From NCBI GenBank assembly GCA_041675505.1, contig JBAYTR010000004.1, forward strand, positions 1 through 64,000: 64,000 nucleotides of DNA, given 5' to 3'. The translations under genes and the position numbers were made by a program. Positions 43,551 to 53,226 of this stretch are shown here, piece after piece; the stretch's first letter is position 1; each line of letters starts with the position of its first letter. This stretch comes from JAGPCK01 sp041675505. GTDB lineage: Bacteria > Bacteroidota > Bacteroidia > UKL13-3. Under the pieces are notes generated by a model. That model did no database searches. It was given only the letters and a program-made list of their open reading frames with translations, and was not told the origin of the DNA.

Positions 43551-44630
43551 TTAATTACTCTCCTTAGAGCGGTCGTAATTTTCTACAACTGATATCAAGC
43601 TATCAGAGAATTTGAAAATGTCATCCAAACTTTGAATCTCAGTTTTAACCTCCTTTTTCTGGTCATCAAGAATTGCAATACATTTTTTCCCTCCATTTAA
43701 GTATAAGCGACAAATAGTTTTTCTGTTATTGTCGTCAAGCAATATTGCAAAATAAGTTTGAGCATCTCGATGAGTTACACGGGAAGCATTTATTTTTTGT
43801 CTTAGAATTGTTTTAACAATCATAAATCCTTCAAGTTCTTCATCAGTTGTTTGAACTTTTACTTCCTCTGCTTTGGCTTGAGCAGCTTCGATTGCCTCTT
43901 GTTCTTTTGCAGCTTCGTCTTCTTTGGTCAAAGCAGTTTTTAAACGCTCTGTAATTAAATCATTGATATGCTGCTGAACAGACTTCCTTGTCAGATTGGT
44001 AAATTGCTCAAGTACTCTTGCCGTTATCACACTTGGGTAAACTTGTTTTGCAAAATGTTTTACAAATTCTGGAGACGGATTATTTAGTTCTTGTTGAATC
44101 AAGTGTTTCAATTCGTTTGTGTACTTCAATTCGCTTGCTGTATTCACAATGCTTTCAGCATCAAAAACTGATTTATGGAACTTCTTTAGCTCCTCAATCT
44201 GATTGTCCTTAATCTCAGAGATATTGAATTCAAGAAATGGCTTTTCATCCATTTTATTTGGTTCAACTAAATCAGAGTAAAAGCGATACGATATACCATT
44301 AGTTAATAAACCAAACTTTGCCTTTGAAACGTGAAAATATCGTAATAATTGGCCATCATGTAAGTTCAGGTTTTGAGCCCAGTGTTTACATTCTACTAAA
44401 ATTGTAGGAGCCCCATCTTTAAAAATTGCGTAATCAATTTTCTCCCCTTTCTTTATTCCTATATCTGAAATAAACTCGGGTACTACTTCAATCGGATTAA
44501 ATACATCATACCCCAAAGCCTGAATGAATGGCATAATAAAAGCATTCTTTGTTGCTTCCTCAGTTTGAATTTGTTCTTTGAGTTTATTAACTCTTTCCCC
44601 TATTTGTTTAATTTGATCTTTGAAGTCCAT
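43551..44630 (-). CDS. Solitary type I restriction HsdR N-terminal-domain protein
   Basis: This 359-residue protein has a PD-(D/E)xK nuclease core near its start: Asp66 in EKIDYAIF, Glu80 and Lys82 in VECKHW. The preceding helix ATKNAFIMPFIQALGYDVFN is typical of HsdR_N_2 proteins. There is no helicase domain and no HsdM or HsdS is nearby. The C-terminal half has a coiled-coil Glu/Ala-rich part (about 235-265) and a small domain of unknown type. The gene is A+T-rich compared with its neighbours. The role, possibly defence, is inferred. Confidence 0.75.
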   Translation of the reverse strand: MDFKDQIKQIGERVNKLKEQIQTEEATKNAFIMPFIQALGYDVFNPIEVVPEFISDIGIKKGEKIDYAIFKDGAPTILVECKHWAQNLNLHDGQLLRYFHVSKAKFGLLTNGISYRFYSDLVEPNKMDEKPFLEFNISEIKDNQIEELKKFHKSVFDAESIVNTASELKYTNELKHLIQQELNNPSPEFVKHFAKQVYPSVITARVLEQFTNLTRKSVQQHINDLITERLKTALTKEDEAAKEQEAIEAAQAKAEEVKVQTTDEELEGFMIVKTILRQKINASRVTHRDAQTYFAILLDDNNRKTICRLYLNGGKKCIAILDDQKKEVKTEIQSLDDIFKFSDSLISVVENYDRSKESN

Positions 44631-44692
44631 ATAGATTTTTGGTTAGTTAGAAAATATTAGTTCTCAAATATATGAAAATACTCAAAATTCCA

Positions 44693-44724
44693 GTTGAGGT
44701 TCTATCACCAATAACCACCTCAAC
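44693..44724. repeat. Inverted repeat GTTGAGGT...ACCTCAAC
   Basis: A perfect 8-bp stem with a 16-base loop in the 108-base gap between the HsdR-like gene and the cytochrome gene. There is no T-run, so a terminator role is uncertain. Confidence 0.4.
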
Positions 44725-44738
44725 TAATACCCAACCAC

Positions 44739-46697
44739 CTACTCCAACTTCTTCAATAAGTCTTTCAATTTGGCATCATCGGGTTGTTGTTGAAGCAATT
44801 GTTGCAGAATGGCTTTGGCTTTTTGTTTCTCTCCCAAAGCATTGTACAAACCGGCTTTGTTGAGCAATGCGGGTTCATAATCCGGGTCAAGGCGCAGGGC
44901 TTTTTCATACCACAGGTTAGCCTCTGCAGTGTTGTTCATCAGCAGTTTTGCAAAACCTTTGTTGTTAATCGCAGCAATGTATTTAGGATTTTGTTGCAAC
45001 AGTTGGTCGAGCAATTCCACCGCAGCATCTACCTGTTGCAATTGAATAAGGCACTCGGCCAGTTTATTCATAAAGTCGAGCTGCTCGGGCGCCTGCTCAT
45101 GTGCCTTGCGCAACCAGCTTTCCGCCTGTGTGTAATCACCCGCATTCATGTACGACTGTCCCACGCGGTAATACGTCCACACATCGCCAACGGGTAAGTT
45201 GTTGCTGTATTGTTGCGCCAGTGCAATTACCTGTTGTGCTTCACTACGCAGGTAGTGAACGTGAATGGCTGTGGCCACCTGCCAGCTTTGCTCAAATCTT
45301 TTTCCGGCCAATTGTAAAGCAGAATCAAGCGAGACGGGTGTGCCTTCAAAACGTTCGTAATAATTAACGTGCGCCCGGGCAAGGGTTGCCGGCTCCTGCC
45401 CTGTTCCATTCACGCTGGCCAACCCGATGTAACGTTTTATTTCAGCGGTTTTAACCTCATCGGCAGGTTTGCGTATGTAGTGGTCGTGCACGGTTACGTG
45501 AGGTATGTCCATCGTACCTGAGCGCGGCATGTGGCAACCTGCACAATCGTTATTGTTCTTTGCCACGCGTACATTTTTTTCAACTGAACATTGCTTTTGC
45601 GCAGGCGTATGACAACCGTTGCACGCTGCATTAAAAACCTGCTTGCCGGTAACTTTCACACTCACGTGCGGGTTGTGGCAGGTAATGCAGGTAAGCGGCA
45701 AGTTTTGCGCCTGTTTGCCTTTGTTAGATTGTATAAAACACTGGCTCTGCTGCAAACGATCAGCATGCGAGGCCATAATAAATTCTTTATCAGCACCGGC
45801 AAAACGGGGCATAAACACTTCCCAAAAATCGCTGAGTTTTTGTCCGGGTTTAAAATCGCGATATGTTTTACCGGGTTTTAAAATACTGTTGCCTTGCAGG
45901 TGACAGCGCTGGCACAAATCAATTTGCCGCTCCCAGCTCAGGTGGCGCGGGTTCACAATGGTGCGGTCAAGATTATTTCCTGTGGTATCCACCACATTTC
46001 CGGCTAACTTTTCTTTTACGTGTACCTCACCCGGACCGTGACACCTTTCGCAATCAATACCCAAGGGGATGTTGTTGAATTTATTCTCAGAGTTCTTTAC
46101 GAATGCGGGCATGGCATTGTGACAACTCATGCACTCTTCTCCTATAATGCGTGTAAAGCGTGAGTTACGGCCGTTTTCAAATCCGGGTGGTAAGTCCCAC
46201 TTTTTTTGTTGGGCATACCAGGTCATGGGCATTTGGTACAGGTAACCGTTTACTTCCATCAGGTGCGAGTTGGTGTGCTGTCCGGAACCGATGATGTAGC
46301 TTACCTGCTCGGTACGCTTGTGTACGGTGTCTTTGCCCTGCAAGCGAAACTCTGTCATAAACAAATTATCGCCTTGCCAATAAACGGTGTAGAAATAGTT
46401 GTTCTCTTTGTCGAACACTACATGCTGCTTCGAAAAATCAGCAGCACTTTTGCTGCGTGTGGCTTTCCCGAAGGATTGCCCCATGCCTGTTTGGATAAAC
46501 GTGTTGTAAATGGTGTTGTGACAACTGCGGCAGGTTTCCATACCCACGTACTTTACCGTATCGTGGTGATTGTAATAAAAAAGGGAATCGGAAGTTGTGC
46601 TTGGAGGGTTAGACGAATTGCCGCAATGCAGGTTCAACAGCATAAACACTGCGGCTATGGCTACACCTGTTAATGCATATGTTTTACCTGAAAGCAA
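44739..46697 (-). CDS. Multihaem c-type cytochrome with C-terminal TPR domain
   Basis: This 652-residue protein has an N-terminal lipobox-like signal (MLLNLHC). Seven CxxCH haem sites follow in order between about residues 55 and 400: CRSCH, CMSCH, CERCH, CQRCH, CITCH, CNGCH and CAGCH. From about residue 490 to the end there are three to four TPR units (WTYYRVGQSYMNAGDYTQAE and similar). It is predicted in the periplasm or on the outer membrane, taking part in electron transfer, with the TPRs binding a partner. The start is TTG, six bases after the rhodanese stop and in the same frame. The reaction is unknown. Confidence 0.85.
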   Translation of the reverse strand: MLSGKTYALTGVAIAAVFMLLNLHCGNSSNPPSTTSDSLFYYNHHDTVKYVGMETCRSCHNTIYNTFIQTGMGQSFGKATRSKSAADFSKQHVVFDKENNYFYTVYWQGDNLFMTEFRLQGKDTVHKRTEQVSYIIGSGQHTNSHLMEVNGYLYQMPMTWYAQQKKWDLPPGFENGRNSRFTRIIGEECMSCHNAMPAFVKNSENKFNNIPLGIDCERCHGPGEVHVKEKLAGNVVDTTGNNLDRTIVNPRHLSWERQIDLCQRCHLQGNSILKPGKTYRDFKPGQKLSDFWEVFMPRFAGADKEFIMASHADRLQQSQCFIQSNKGKQAQNLPLTCITCHNPHVSVKVTGKQVFNAACNGCHTPAQKQCSVEKNVRVAKNNNDCAGCHMPRSGTMDIPHVTVHDHYIRKPADEVKTAEIKRYIGLASVNGTGQEPATLARAHVNYYERFEGTPVSLDSALQLAGKRFEQSWQVATAIHVHYLRSEAQQVIALAQQYSNNLPVGDVWTYYRVGQSYMNAGDYTQAESWLRKAHEQAPEQLDFMNKLAECLIQLQQVDAAVELLDQLLQQNPKYIAAINNKGFAKLLMNNTAEANLWYEKALRLDPDYEPALLNKAGLYNALGEKQKAKAILQQLLQQQPDDAKLKDLLKKLE

Positions 46698-46703
46698 ATG
46701 GAA

Positions 46704-47006
46704 TCAACCGTTTTGTGCGCGCCATTCGAGCATACCGCCCAACAGATTGCGCACATTGGTAAAACCGTTTTCCATCATAAAAAGTTTGGCGTTGTTGCTG
46801 CGGGCACCTGAGCGGCAGTGTACAATCACTTCTTCATTTTTAAGGTGGGCAATTTCATCCAAACGAAAAGGTAAATCACCCAAAGGAAGCAATTGTGCGC
46901 CAATGTTGAACTCCTCGTATTCATGCGGTTCGCGCACGTCAATGATGTGGAGGTTTTCCTGATTATCTAAACGTTCTTTGAGTTCCTGTACGGTAATGTC
47001 GGCCAT
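46704..47006 (-). CDS. Rhodanese-like domain protein
   Basis: This 100-residue single-domain protein has HIIDVREPHEYEEFNIGAQL and the active-site loop VHCRSGARS with Cys64. It is expected to carry persulfide sulfur in the cytoplasm. The ATG at 47006 (MADITVQELKERL) is preferred; an upstream ATG in frame at 47063 would add a hydrophobic-looking but unlikely extension. It directly precedes the multihaem cytochrome gene, suggesting a transcriptional link without a known functional one. Confidence 0.88.
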   Translation of the reverse strand: MADITVQELKERLDNQENLHIIDVREPHEYEEFNIGAQLLPLGDLPFRLDEIAHLKNEEVIVHCRSGARSNNAKLFMMENGFTNVRNLLGGMLEWRAQNG

Positions 47007-47101
47007 AAGTTTAAGCGTAATATAGAGTTGCAAATTACGACAGTATTTTGGAAATATCAGCAAAGTATATGACTTGGGGAATCTATGAGAGTTGCACCTA
47101 A

Positions 47102-47872
47102 TTATGCTGTCGGGTCAACAATTGTGTATCCATTATCGCCATACATTAAAAATTTCCCGCTTTTTATTCCTGTCAATCCCTGAGAATAGTCACCAAACTT
47201 TATTACTTCTTTTTTAAGCCTGTCCCATGAGAAAAAGCTTCTCTTGTCATTGTAACTGGAGTGAAAAATAATTTTGTCTTTAGTACTTGATATAGCTGAT
47301 GTTCCCCGAAAGTCATTTGGTGTTTCAAATCTTTCAACTTTAAAGGTGTCAAGATTAAGTTCAAATACTTTTAGGTCAGAATATGCATAAAATAAAACTC
47401 TGTTAGTGCCATGTTTACAGATACAATAACAGTCGAAAATGTGACCCCAAATTTTACTTGAATTAAAACCGAATAGTTGTTCCCCTGAAAAAGCAAAAAC
47501 AGCTAATCCGTCATTGTTGGGTCCATCATTGCCAAAAACACCTTGGTCAAAATATGTTATTACAATTTTGTCTCTTTGAACTATAACATCTTCTATTCCG
47601 TCACCAGCTAAAAATGATTTAACAAGTTGTCCATTGAATAAGAATATATATCCGTTGTCGACTTTTTCTGTCCTGCTGTCAGCAATAAAAAATGTTTCAT
47701 TATCAAGTCTGCGAATAATCGGGAAACTAATGTCGAGGTCGATTTTTAAATGACAGTCATTTGTTATAACCGTTTTGTTGTCTGTAAATGCTATAAAATT
47801 TCCTTTATCATCAGCATCAAGGTTTAGGATTTTACTTTCCCCAACGTCAATGTAGATTGTTTGTTCGGTCAT
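47102..47872 (-). CDS. Cytoplasmic protein of unknown function
   Basis: This 256-residue protein has no signal peptide. It is strand-rich with a repeating pattern of short hydrophobic strands separated by Asp/Asn/Gly turns (GKILNLDADDKGNFIAF-like, YIFLFNGQLVKSFLAGDG, LAVFAFSGEQLFGFN), consistent with a small beta-propeller. It resembles in style a class of unknown proteins often next to polymorphic toxins, but this is only an impression. The gene is A+T-rich, unlike the rhodanese and cytochrome genes beside it. Confidence 0.5.
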   Translation of the reverse strand: MTEQTIYIDVGESKILNLDADDKGNFIAFTDNKTVITNDCHLKIDLDISFPIIRRLDNETFFIADSRTEKVDNGYIFLFNGQLVKSFLAGDGIEDVIVQRDKIVITYFDQGVFGNDGPNNDGLAVFAFSGEQLFGFNSSKIWGHIFDCYCICKHGTNRVLFYAYSDLKVFELNLDTFKVERFETPNDFRGTSAISSTKDKIIFHSSYNDKRSFFSWDRLKKEVIKFGDYSQGLTGIKSGKFLMYGDNGYTIVDPTA

Positions 47873-47914
47873 TCTAAATATTGGTGCTAACGTACGACAA
47901 CTTATTATTCACCC

Positions 47915-49792
47915 CTATTGCTTCACCAATTTCAGGGTATTCACCGCACCCGTGTTCAGGTCTTTTACCACCGCCACATACATCCCTTTGGGCCAGTTAC
48001 TGATGTGTACTTCATGCGCCACATCAGCCTTGGCAGTGTGGTAAAGCTGACCGGTAACGGCATAAATTTCAATTTGACAATTGTTGTGTTGAGCCAGTGT
48101 GATGGTAATATGAGAGGCTGCGGGATTCGGATACAAGGCCGCAAAATTTTCTTTCGCTGTTGGCTTGGGTAATGACGGCACACTCAACGGATCTTCTACC
48201 TGATTACCCAGTACCGGACGCATCATGAGTGCTCCACGAATGAGCGATGGCTGCCAACTGCTGCCCACAAAAAAGCTCAAGTTAGGGTTTACCATTTGCG
48301 AAGTAGAGAGCATGGAGGCGTAATTCACATCCAATCCTACATTGAGAATAAAATCGGAGGTCTGTATCCAACCGATGTAAAATACACCTGCAGGATAAGA
48401 TAATAAATCAATGAACTGCGGAGTATCCAAAACAATGGTGGCAAAACCATTTACTTCATCGGTGTAAATCGGACCGCTTACCGTTTGAAAATAACGCAGC
48501 TTTTCTTTGTTACCTATTTCACTCCAGATGGCGAGTGTAAAGTCTTTGCCTTTAACATCTGTTTCTGCTTGATTAAAGTATACGCGAATGGCCCGTAAAG
48601 TATCTGCTTTGTTGAGTTTGTACTTAAGCGCCACCTTACCGGCAGAACCAATGATACCGTAGCCTGATTCAGCCGTGCCATCATCGTAGGCAAAATAGTT
48701 ACTGAACTCCTGTAGGTGAACCAGCGAATCGTTTCTTCGGTTAATGTCAAAGGTGGAGAATACCTTGTATACTGTCCTGATGCGGTAGAAGGAATCCTCC
48801 GGTTCTGAAGTAGGTACAGTGATTTTTTTCAAGCGGTACAAAGCTGTATCATTTCCTGCAATATTGAGGCGGTTGGAGTCTTCAGAAAGTATGTTGCCGT
48901 ATTTATCAAATGCTTTGTACTGGTGTACTACCTGCGCTACTTGTAAATCAAGGTTACGCGCCCTGATGTACACACTGTCCACCACCTCATTTTGTCCACC
49001 GTTTTTAAACTGTTTCCAGGGCATGGAGCGATAACTTTTCAGCAATGAACGTGCAGTGTTGTTGATGGTAATGTCTTTGAAAGTAGTATCGTTCAGGTTC
49101 CTGAATTTCTCCATGCGCACATAATCCAGGTGCCAGTGGTTGAGGTTACCACTCAGGCCTACCCTGTTCATCCAACGAAAACGAAAGCCCGCATGAAAAT
49201 AATTGGTATTACTTACCGGAACAATTACGTACTGAAATGGCTGAGGGCGCATTCCTTTTGTTTGCCATACACGCACCCACACCCCGAATTGGTTATAAAA
49301 TTCGAGCACAAGCGAATCTCTTTGTGCCAGTGAATCTAAACCTATACCCTGGGCCTGTACATAAAAACTGAGGTAAATGGAATCAGCCGGGTTGGAGGTA
49401 CTGAGGTCAATGTAACGACTGGTTAAAGTATCCCCAAAACCGTAAGGGTCAAATCCGGTATTGTTGTATGCATCTCCGAAACGGTTGAGGGCATCGAAGG
49501 TAGCCACATTAAAAGAGGGAGGGTTAATGGCAAACGAGTTATTGATGTAAACCGCCATATCGCTCCACTTAGTGGTATCAGGGTATACACGTGATGAGGT
49601 GAAATCATCTACAAAAGGTAGTTGAATGGTATCACCGGTACTCATAGTAGTAACATCCGGCACAGGTAAATGCTTCAACTCTTTGAGGTAAGCCTTGATG
49701 TGCGGATTACTCTTTAACGGAGCAATTACCTCCTGTGCTAGAAGAGTATACTGAAAAACAAATAGCGAAAAAAAAGCGACAATTATTCTCAT
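47915..49792 (-). CDS. Large secreted protein with type IX sorting domain
   Basis: This 625-residue protein has a signal peptide (IIVAFFSLFVFQYTLLAQ). The long beta-rich region includes VDFTSSRVYPDTTKW-like opening sequence and repeated strands ending in KFRN, suggestive of galactose-binding-like or Ig-like modules. The C-terminal type A sorting domain begins around residue 550 with FAALYPNPAASHITI and contains NWPKGMYVAVVKD. It should be T9SS-exported. No catalytic motif is recognised. Its start lies seven bases before the PASTA gene ends, so the two are likely co-transcribed. Confidence 0.82.
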   Translation of the reverse strand: MRIIVAFFSLFVFQYTLLAQEVIAPLKSNPHIKAYLKELKHLPVPDVTTMSTGDTIQLPFVDDFTSSRVYPDTTKWSDMAVYINNSFAINPPSFNVATFDALNRFGDAYNNTGFDPYGFGDTLTSRYIDLSTSNPADSIYLSFYVQAQGIGLDSLAQRDSLVLEFYNQFGVWVRVWQTKGMRPQPFQYVIVPVSNTNYFHAGFRFRWMNRVGLSGNLNHWHLDYVRMEKFRNLNDTTFKDITINNTARSLLKSYRSMPWKQFKNGGQNEVVDSVYIRARNLDLQVAQVVHQYKAFDKYGNILSEDSNRLNIAGNDTALYRLKKITVPTSEPEDSFYRIRTVYKVFSTFDINRRNDSLVHLQEFSNYFAYDDGTAESGYGIIGSAGKVALKYKLNKADTLRAIRVYFNQAETDVKGKDFTLAIWSEIGNKEKLRYFQTVSGPIYTDEVNGFATIVLDTPQFIDLLSYPAGVFYIGWIQTSDFILNVGLDVNYASMLSTSQMVNPNLSFFVGSSWQPSLIRGALMMRPVLGNQVEDPLSVPSLPKPTAKENFAALYPNPAASHITITLAQHNNCQIEIYAVTGQLYHTAKADVAHEVHISNWPKGMYVAVVKDLNTGAVNTLKLVKQ

Positions 49793-49798
49793 TAAGGA

Positions 49799-50551
49799 TT
49801 ATTTCAGATAGATATCAATGGTTTGCCCCTGCGAAATTTTAAGTCCTGCGCCCGATGTGGGATTTTGTCTGTACACCTTGGCGGTAGACTTATCAGCACC
49901 TGCTTCGTACTCCACTGTTCCGGTGGCTAAACCTGAACCTTGCAAAACAAACAGGGCTTCTTCGTAAGTAAGGTTGGTTAATTCCGGTACATCAATTTCG
50001 GTGCTGCCCAATCCGTCACCCAGAACCAAATCAATGGATGAACCTTTGAGCACTTTGGTATCAGGTAAAACCGGCTGTCCGTTGTAAAGTTGTTTCAGTA
50101 CAATGTTTTTGGCCAAATCAGGCTTGTAGGAAATTTGTCCTTCTTTTAACCCGAAGCTGAGTAAGATAGACACTGCCTGACGGTAAGAAACATCAATGAG
50201 GTTGGGCATTTTTACCTGCGGAGGTTCAGAAGAATTGATGGTAACATAAATCACACGTCCTTCTTTTACCTTTTCTTCAGGCATGGGGTTTTGGTCAATA
50301 ATGGCATTTTTCGCTTTATCAGGAAAAAATACTGAGTCGGTAATCTGGTAACGCAGGTTTTTTGATTCCAGCAATTGTGCGGCTTTCTCTATGGAAACCC
50401 CGCGAATGTCAGGCACCACCAAAGATTCTCCATGGCGGGTGCTGGAGTTGAGCCAGGCAAAGGTACCCAAGAGCATAAGCACCAATACCACAAGTGCCAA
50501 TACAATGTTGGTGTAAAAGGGCTTGGAAATAAAAAACCGTAAAAAACTCAT
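49799..50551 (-). CDS. PASTA-domain membrane protein
   Basis: This 250-residue protein has an N-terminal membrane helix (ALVVLVLMLLGTFAWL) and three PASTA domains: about residues 40-110 (VVPDIRGVSIEKAAQLLE), 112-182 (KMPNLIDVSYRQAVSILL) and 185-250 (DVPELTNLTYEEALFVLQ). PASTA domains bind peptidoglycan stems or beta-lactams in kinases and PBPs; here there is no kinase. Its ATG overlaps the ddl stop by four bases, so it is co-expressed with the D-Ala-D-Ala ligase and is probably a cell-wall sensor or scaffold (inference). Confidence 0.88.
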   Translation of the reverse strand: MSFLRFFISKPFYTNIVLALVVLVLMLLGTFAWLNSSTRHGESLVVPDIRGVSIEKAAQLLESKNLRYQITDSVFFPDKAKNAIIDQNPMPEEKVKEGRVIYVTINSSEPPQVKMPNLIDVSYRQAVSILLSFGLKEGQISYKPDLAKNIVLKQLYNGQPVLPDTKVLKGSSIDLVLGDGLGSTEIDVPELTNLTYEEALFVLQGSGLATGTVEYEAGADKSTAKVYRQNPTSGAGLKISQGQTIDIYLK

Positions 50552-53220
50552 GCTACCTGTTGGCGTGAAAAACCGTACTGCAATATTGCATCAATAAATT
50601 CAAAAGGTTTATATCCGTTAATGGCGCACTGGTGAAATATGCAGGTAGCGGGTGTCATACCGGGCAAGGAGTTCACCTCGATAAATATAACCTCCACGCT
50701 GTTGTCCTGATGCACCTTTACAAAGGCATCAATGCGGGCATATCCTTCAACTTTAAGTACCTGTGCGGCTTTCATAAGCGTTTCCCTAACGATGGCCGAT
50801 ATGCGATTATTGTCTGACTGGTCTTTACTGAAACGTGCCGGAGTAATATTTTGCCCCTGCCCTGCTAAGAATTTTTCTTCCAGTGAAAGGATATCATTTT
50901 GTGCCAGCGTCTCTGACGGCTCAAACATTTCATACGTTACCTCTCCGCTTTTTTTGCGGTGGGTAAGAAACCCTCCGGTTACTTCCAGAAAATGTTTGGC
51001 ATCCCCTTTCTCAATAAATTTCTCTACCAGAAAATATCCTTTCTGCGGAAATTCTTCTTTGGGCATCAGCTTTAGCACCGCTGCTTCTGCCGCACCAATG
51101 GCTTCTGTTTTACGAAAAATGGTGTGTACATAAGCCGTTAATTCGGCTCTGTTCTTAATTTTCTTTACTGCCGAACTGCAACCGTCATCAGCGGGTTTGG
51201 CGATGAGCGGGTAACCAATAGCTTCTATGGCTGCAATAATTTTATCGGTATCGGCCACATAATCTTTTTCGTACACCAGCATACCCTGGGCCACACTAAA
51301 ACCATGCTCCCGAAGTACACGGGCAGTATCAAATTTATTGATGGTAACCTGACTGGATGCAGTGCCTGAACCGTTGTAAGGCAAACCAACTTTTTCCAGT
51401 TCAACCTGTAAAGATCCGTCCTCACCCGGGCGACCGTGTAATGCGATAAATACCCCATTGGCAAGTTCAGCAAGTTCATTAAAATTGATTCGTTTAGGAG
51501 CGAACAATGCACCTGCGCCTTGCGTGTATTTTTCAATCACATCGCGGCATTCGTTTACAATTTGCTGCAACACGGGATGTGCATGAAAGTGTTTTACCTT
51601 CTCGCGAATATCATCTGCATTATCCTTTAGCATAATGTTTACGGGCAACACATACAACTCATGCGACTCATCATTACCGGTAAGAAACACCGGCACTGGC
51701 TGGTAGTTAACAGATGAGGAAAGTTTCTCGAAAATATTTCTACCGCTTTCCACTGAAATGTGCCGCTCTGACGAGTAGCCGCCCATGATAACGGCAATAC
51801 GTGTTTTCTGTTTGCGCACGTTACGTTGCAACTCAATCTTTTCATCCAAACTCAGTAACAAAGCATGAACAGTGTGGTTGTGCTGCCAGGTGCGCACCCT
51901 TTCAGCCAAAGAAGTGCGGATGATGTAAGTTAAAAACTGCGAGGGATTCAACCCTATTTCAGCTGCCTGATGAAAGAAGAAACTGGATGGCATCATGCCT
52001 GAAGTAGTGTTGGGGTCATTCAAAAAGATGGTACCGTCAGCTTTGATGAACCCGTCAATGCGGGCATATACGTTGAAATGAAAATAGTCAAACAATCTTA
52101 CGCACTCTTGCCGAATGCGGGTAATGTCGGCCTCCGGTAAATCAATAGGTGTAATCTTGCGCGAGAGGCCAGGTAAATATTTCGAACGGTAATCAAATAC
52201 TTCTTTACCTTTTACAATCTCGGTAGGCGGCAACGCCACGGCTTGTCCTGATTCATTCTGAATCACAATACACGAGAACTCGCGGCCTTCAATAAACTCT
52301 TCAATAAGCACCTCACTCTCGCCCGATAATCCTTCAATGGTAACTACTTCATGTTGCTTAAATTCCTGTTCAATGGAATGCAACAACTCATCGGCATTAA
52401 ATATTTTTTGACCACCCACCAGAGCAGGTAGCCCAACTCCTTCGCGTATATCGGCCAAACGTAAAACCTCTTTTGCTTTTACATCAGCCGTTAGTGCTGC
52501 CCATTCGTTCCTGTGTAAAACGTGTCTGAAAAAACTCTGTTCTATGGCTTGCTGAAATGCATCAAAATGCAACTCGCGAAATACACTCACCCCTATTGAC
52601 GAACCCTGATTGGCGGGTTTCATTACAAAGGGCAAAGTCATGTGCTGCGACACCTCTTCAAAAATTGCTTTCCTATCGCCCCTGAACCAGTGATTACGTG
52701 CGATGGAAAACACCTTGGGCGATGCAAAACCTGCAGCCTGTTGCCACTGTTTTTGTACTTTTTTATTGATGCCTATCGCAGAAGGCAATATACCGGAACC
52801 TGAATACGGAATTCCGGCCCACTCCAGTAAACCCTGAATGGTACCGTCTTCGCCATAAGCCCCGTGTAAAGCTAAAAAGGCAAAATCTATCAGTTCTTTG
52901 AGTTCTTCCGGTTGCACTTTGCGACCTATTTTCTCAATTAGTGCAATTTGTTGTGCCGGGGTTAACTCGCCCAGGTTCTCTGCATAAAATTGAAACTCCA
53001 GTTGTGTGGCAGGTAAAGCAGATACAGGCGGATAAAAATCACGTATGCTGCCTTTGTAAATAAACTGCCAGTTGAGCAGAATGATGTTATTAAAACTGTC
53101 TACAAACAAAGGAACAGCCTCAAACAGGTCTTTGTTCAGGTTATCATACACGGTGCGGCCACCGGCAAAAGACACTTCCCGCTCGCGCGAAGAACCGCCA
53201 AAAATGATTCCAATTCTCAT
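50548..53220 (-). CDS. ddl: Tandem-fused D-alanine--D-alanine ligase
   Basis: This 890-residue protein holds two complete Ddl-like ATP-grasp units, about residues 1-465 and 470-890; a usual Ddl is 300-370 residues. Each half has its own N-terminal loop (GGSSREREVSF and GGYSSERHISV), the HG-x-x-GEDG block and the C-terminal R-x-D...N motif. They differ at key sites. The first half keeps the glycine-rich loop (GSSIG) but has Asp for Glu in FLNDPNT. The second keeps IEVNSLPGMT but has GCSSA instead of GSSVG. It makes D-Ala-D-Ala for peptidoglycan. Start at 53220, since a longer form would overlap the -7 box. Confidence 0.85.
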   Translation of the reverse strand: MRIGIIFGGSSREREVSFAGGRTVYDNLNKDLFEAVPLFVDSFNNIILLNWQFIYKGSIRDFYPPVSALPATQLEFQFYAENLGELTPAQQIALIEKIGRKVQPEELKELIDFAFLALHGAYGEDGTIQGLLEWAGIPYSGSGILPSAIGINKKVQKQWQQAAGFASPKVFSIARNHWFRGDRKAIFEEVSQHMTLPFVMKPANQGSSIGVSVFRELHFDAFQQAIEQSFFRHVLHRNEWAALTADVKAKEVLRLADIREGVGLPALVGGQKIFNADELLHSIEQEFKQHEVVTIEGLSGESEVLIEEFIEGREFSCIVIQNESGQAVALPPTEIVKGKEVFDYRSKYLPGLSRKITPIDLPEADITRIRQECVRLFDYFHFNVYARIDGFIKADGTIFLNDPNTTSGMMPSSFFFHQAAEIGLNPSQFLTYIIRTSLAERVRTWQHNHTVHALLLSLDEKIELQRNVRKQKTRIAVIMGGYSSERHISVESGRNIFEKLSSSVNYQPVPVFLTGNDESHELYVLPVNIMLKDNADDIREKVKHFHAHPVLQQIVNECRDVIEKYTQGAGALFAPKRINFNELAELANGVFIALHGRPGEDGSLQVELEKVGLPYNGSGTASSQVTINKFDTARVLREHGFSVAQGMLVYEKDYVADTDKIIAAIEAIGYPLIAKPADDGCSSAVKKIKNRAELTAYVHTIFRKTEAIGAAEAAVLKLMPKEEFPQKGYFLVEKFIEKGDAKHFLEVTGGFLTHRKKSGEVTYEMFEPSETLAQNDILSLEEKFLAGQGQNITPARFSKDQSDNNRISAIVRETLMKAAQVLKVEGYARIDAFVKVHQDNSVEVIFIEVNSLPGMTPATCIFHQCAINGYKPFEFIDAILQYGFSRQQVA

Positions 53221-53226
53221 GCAGCA

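Noticed and set aside
51760..51830. Possible frameshift joining two separate ddl genes
   Set aside because: The frame runs through without a stop and the linker has no second start with ribosome site, so a true fusion is the simpler reading, though an assembly error cannot be excluded.
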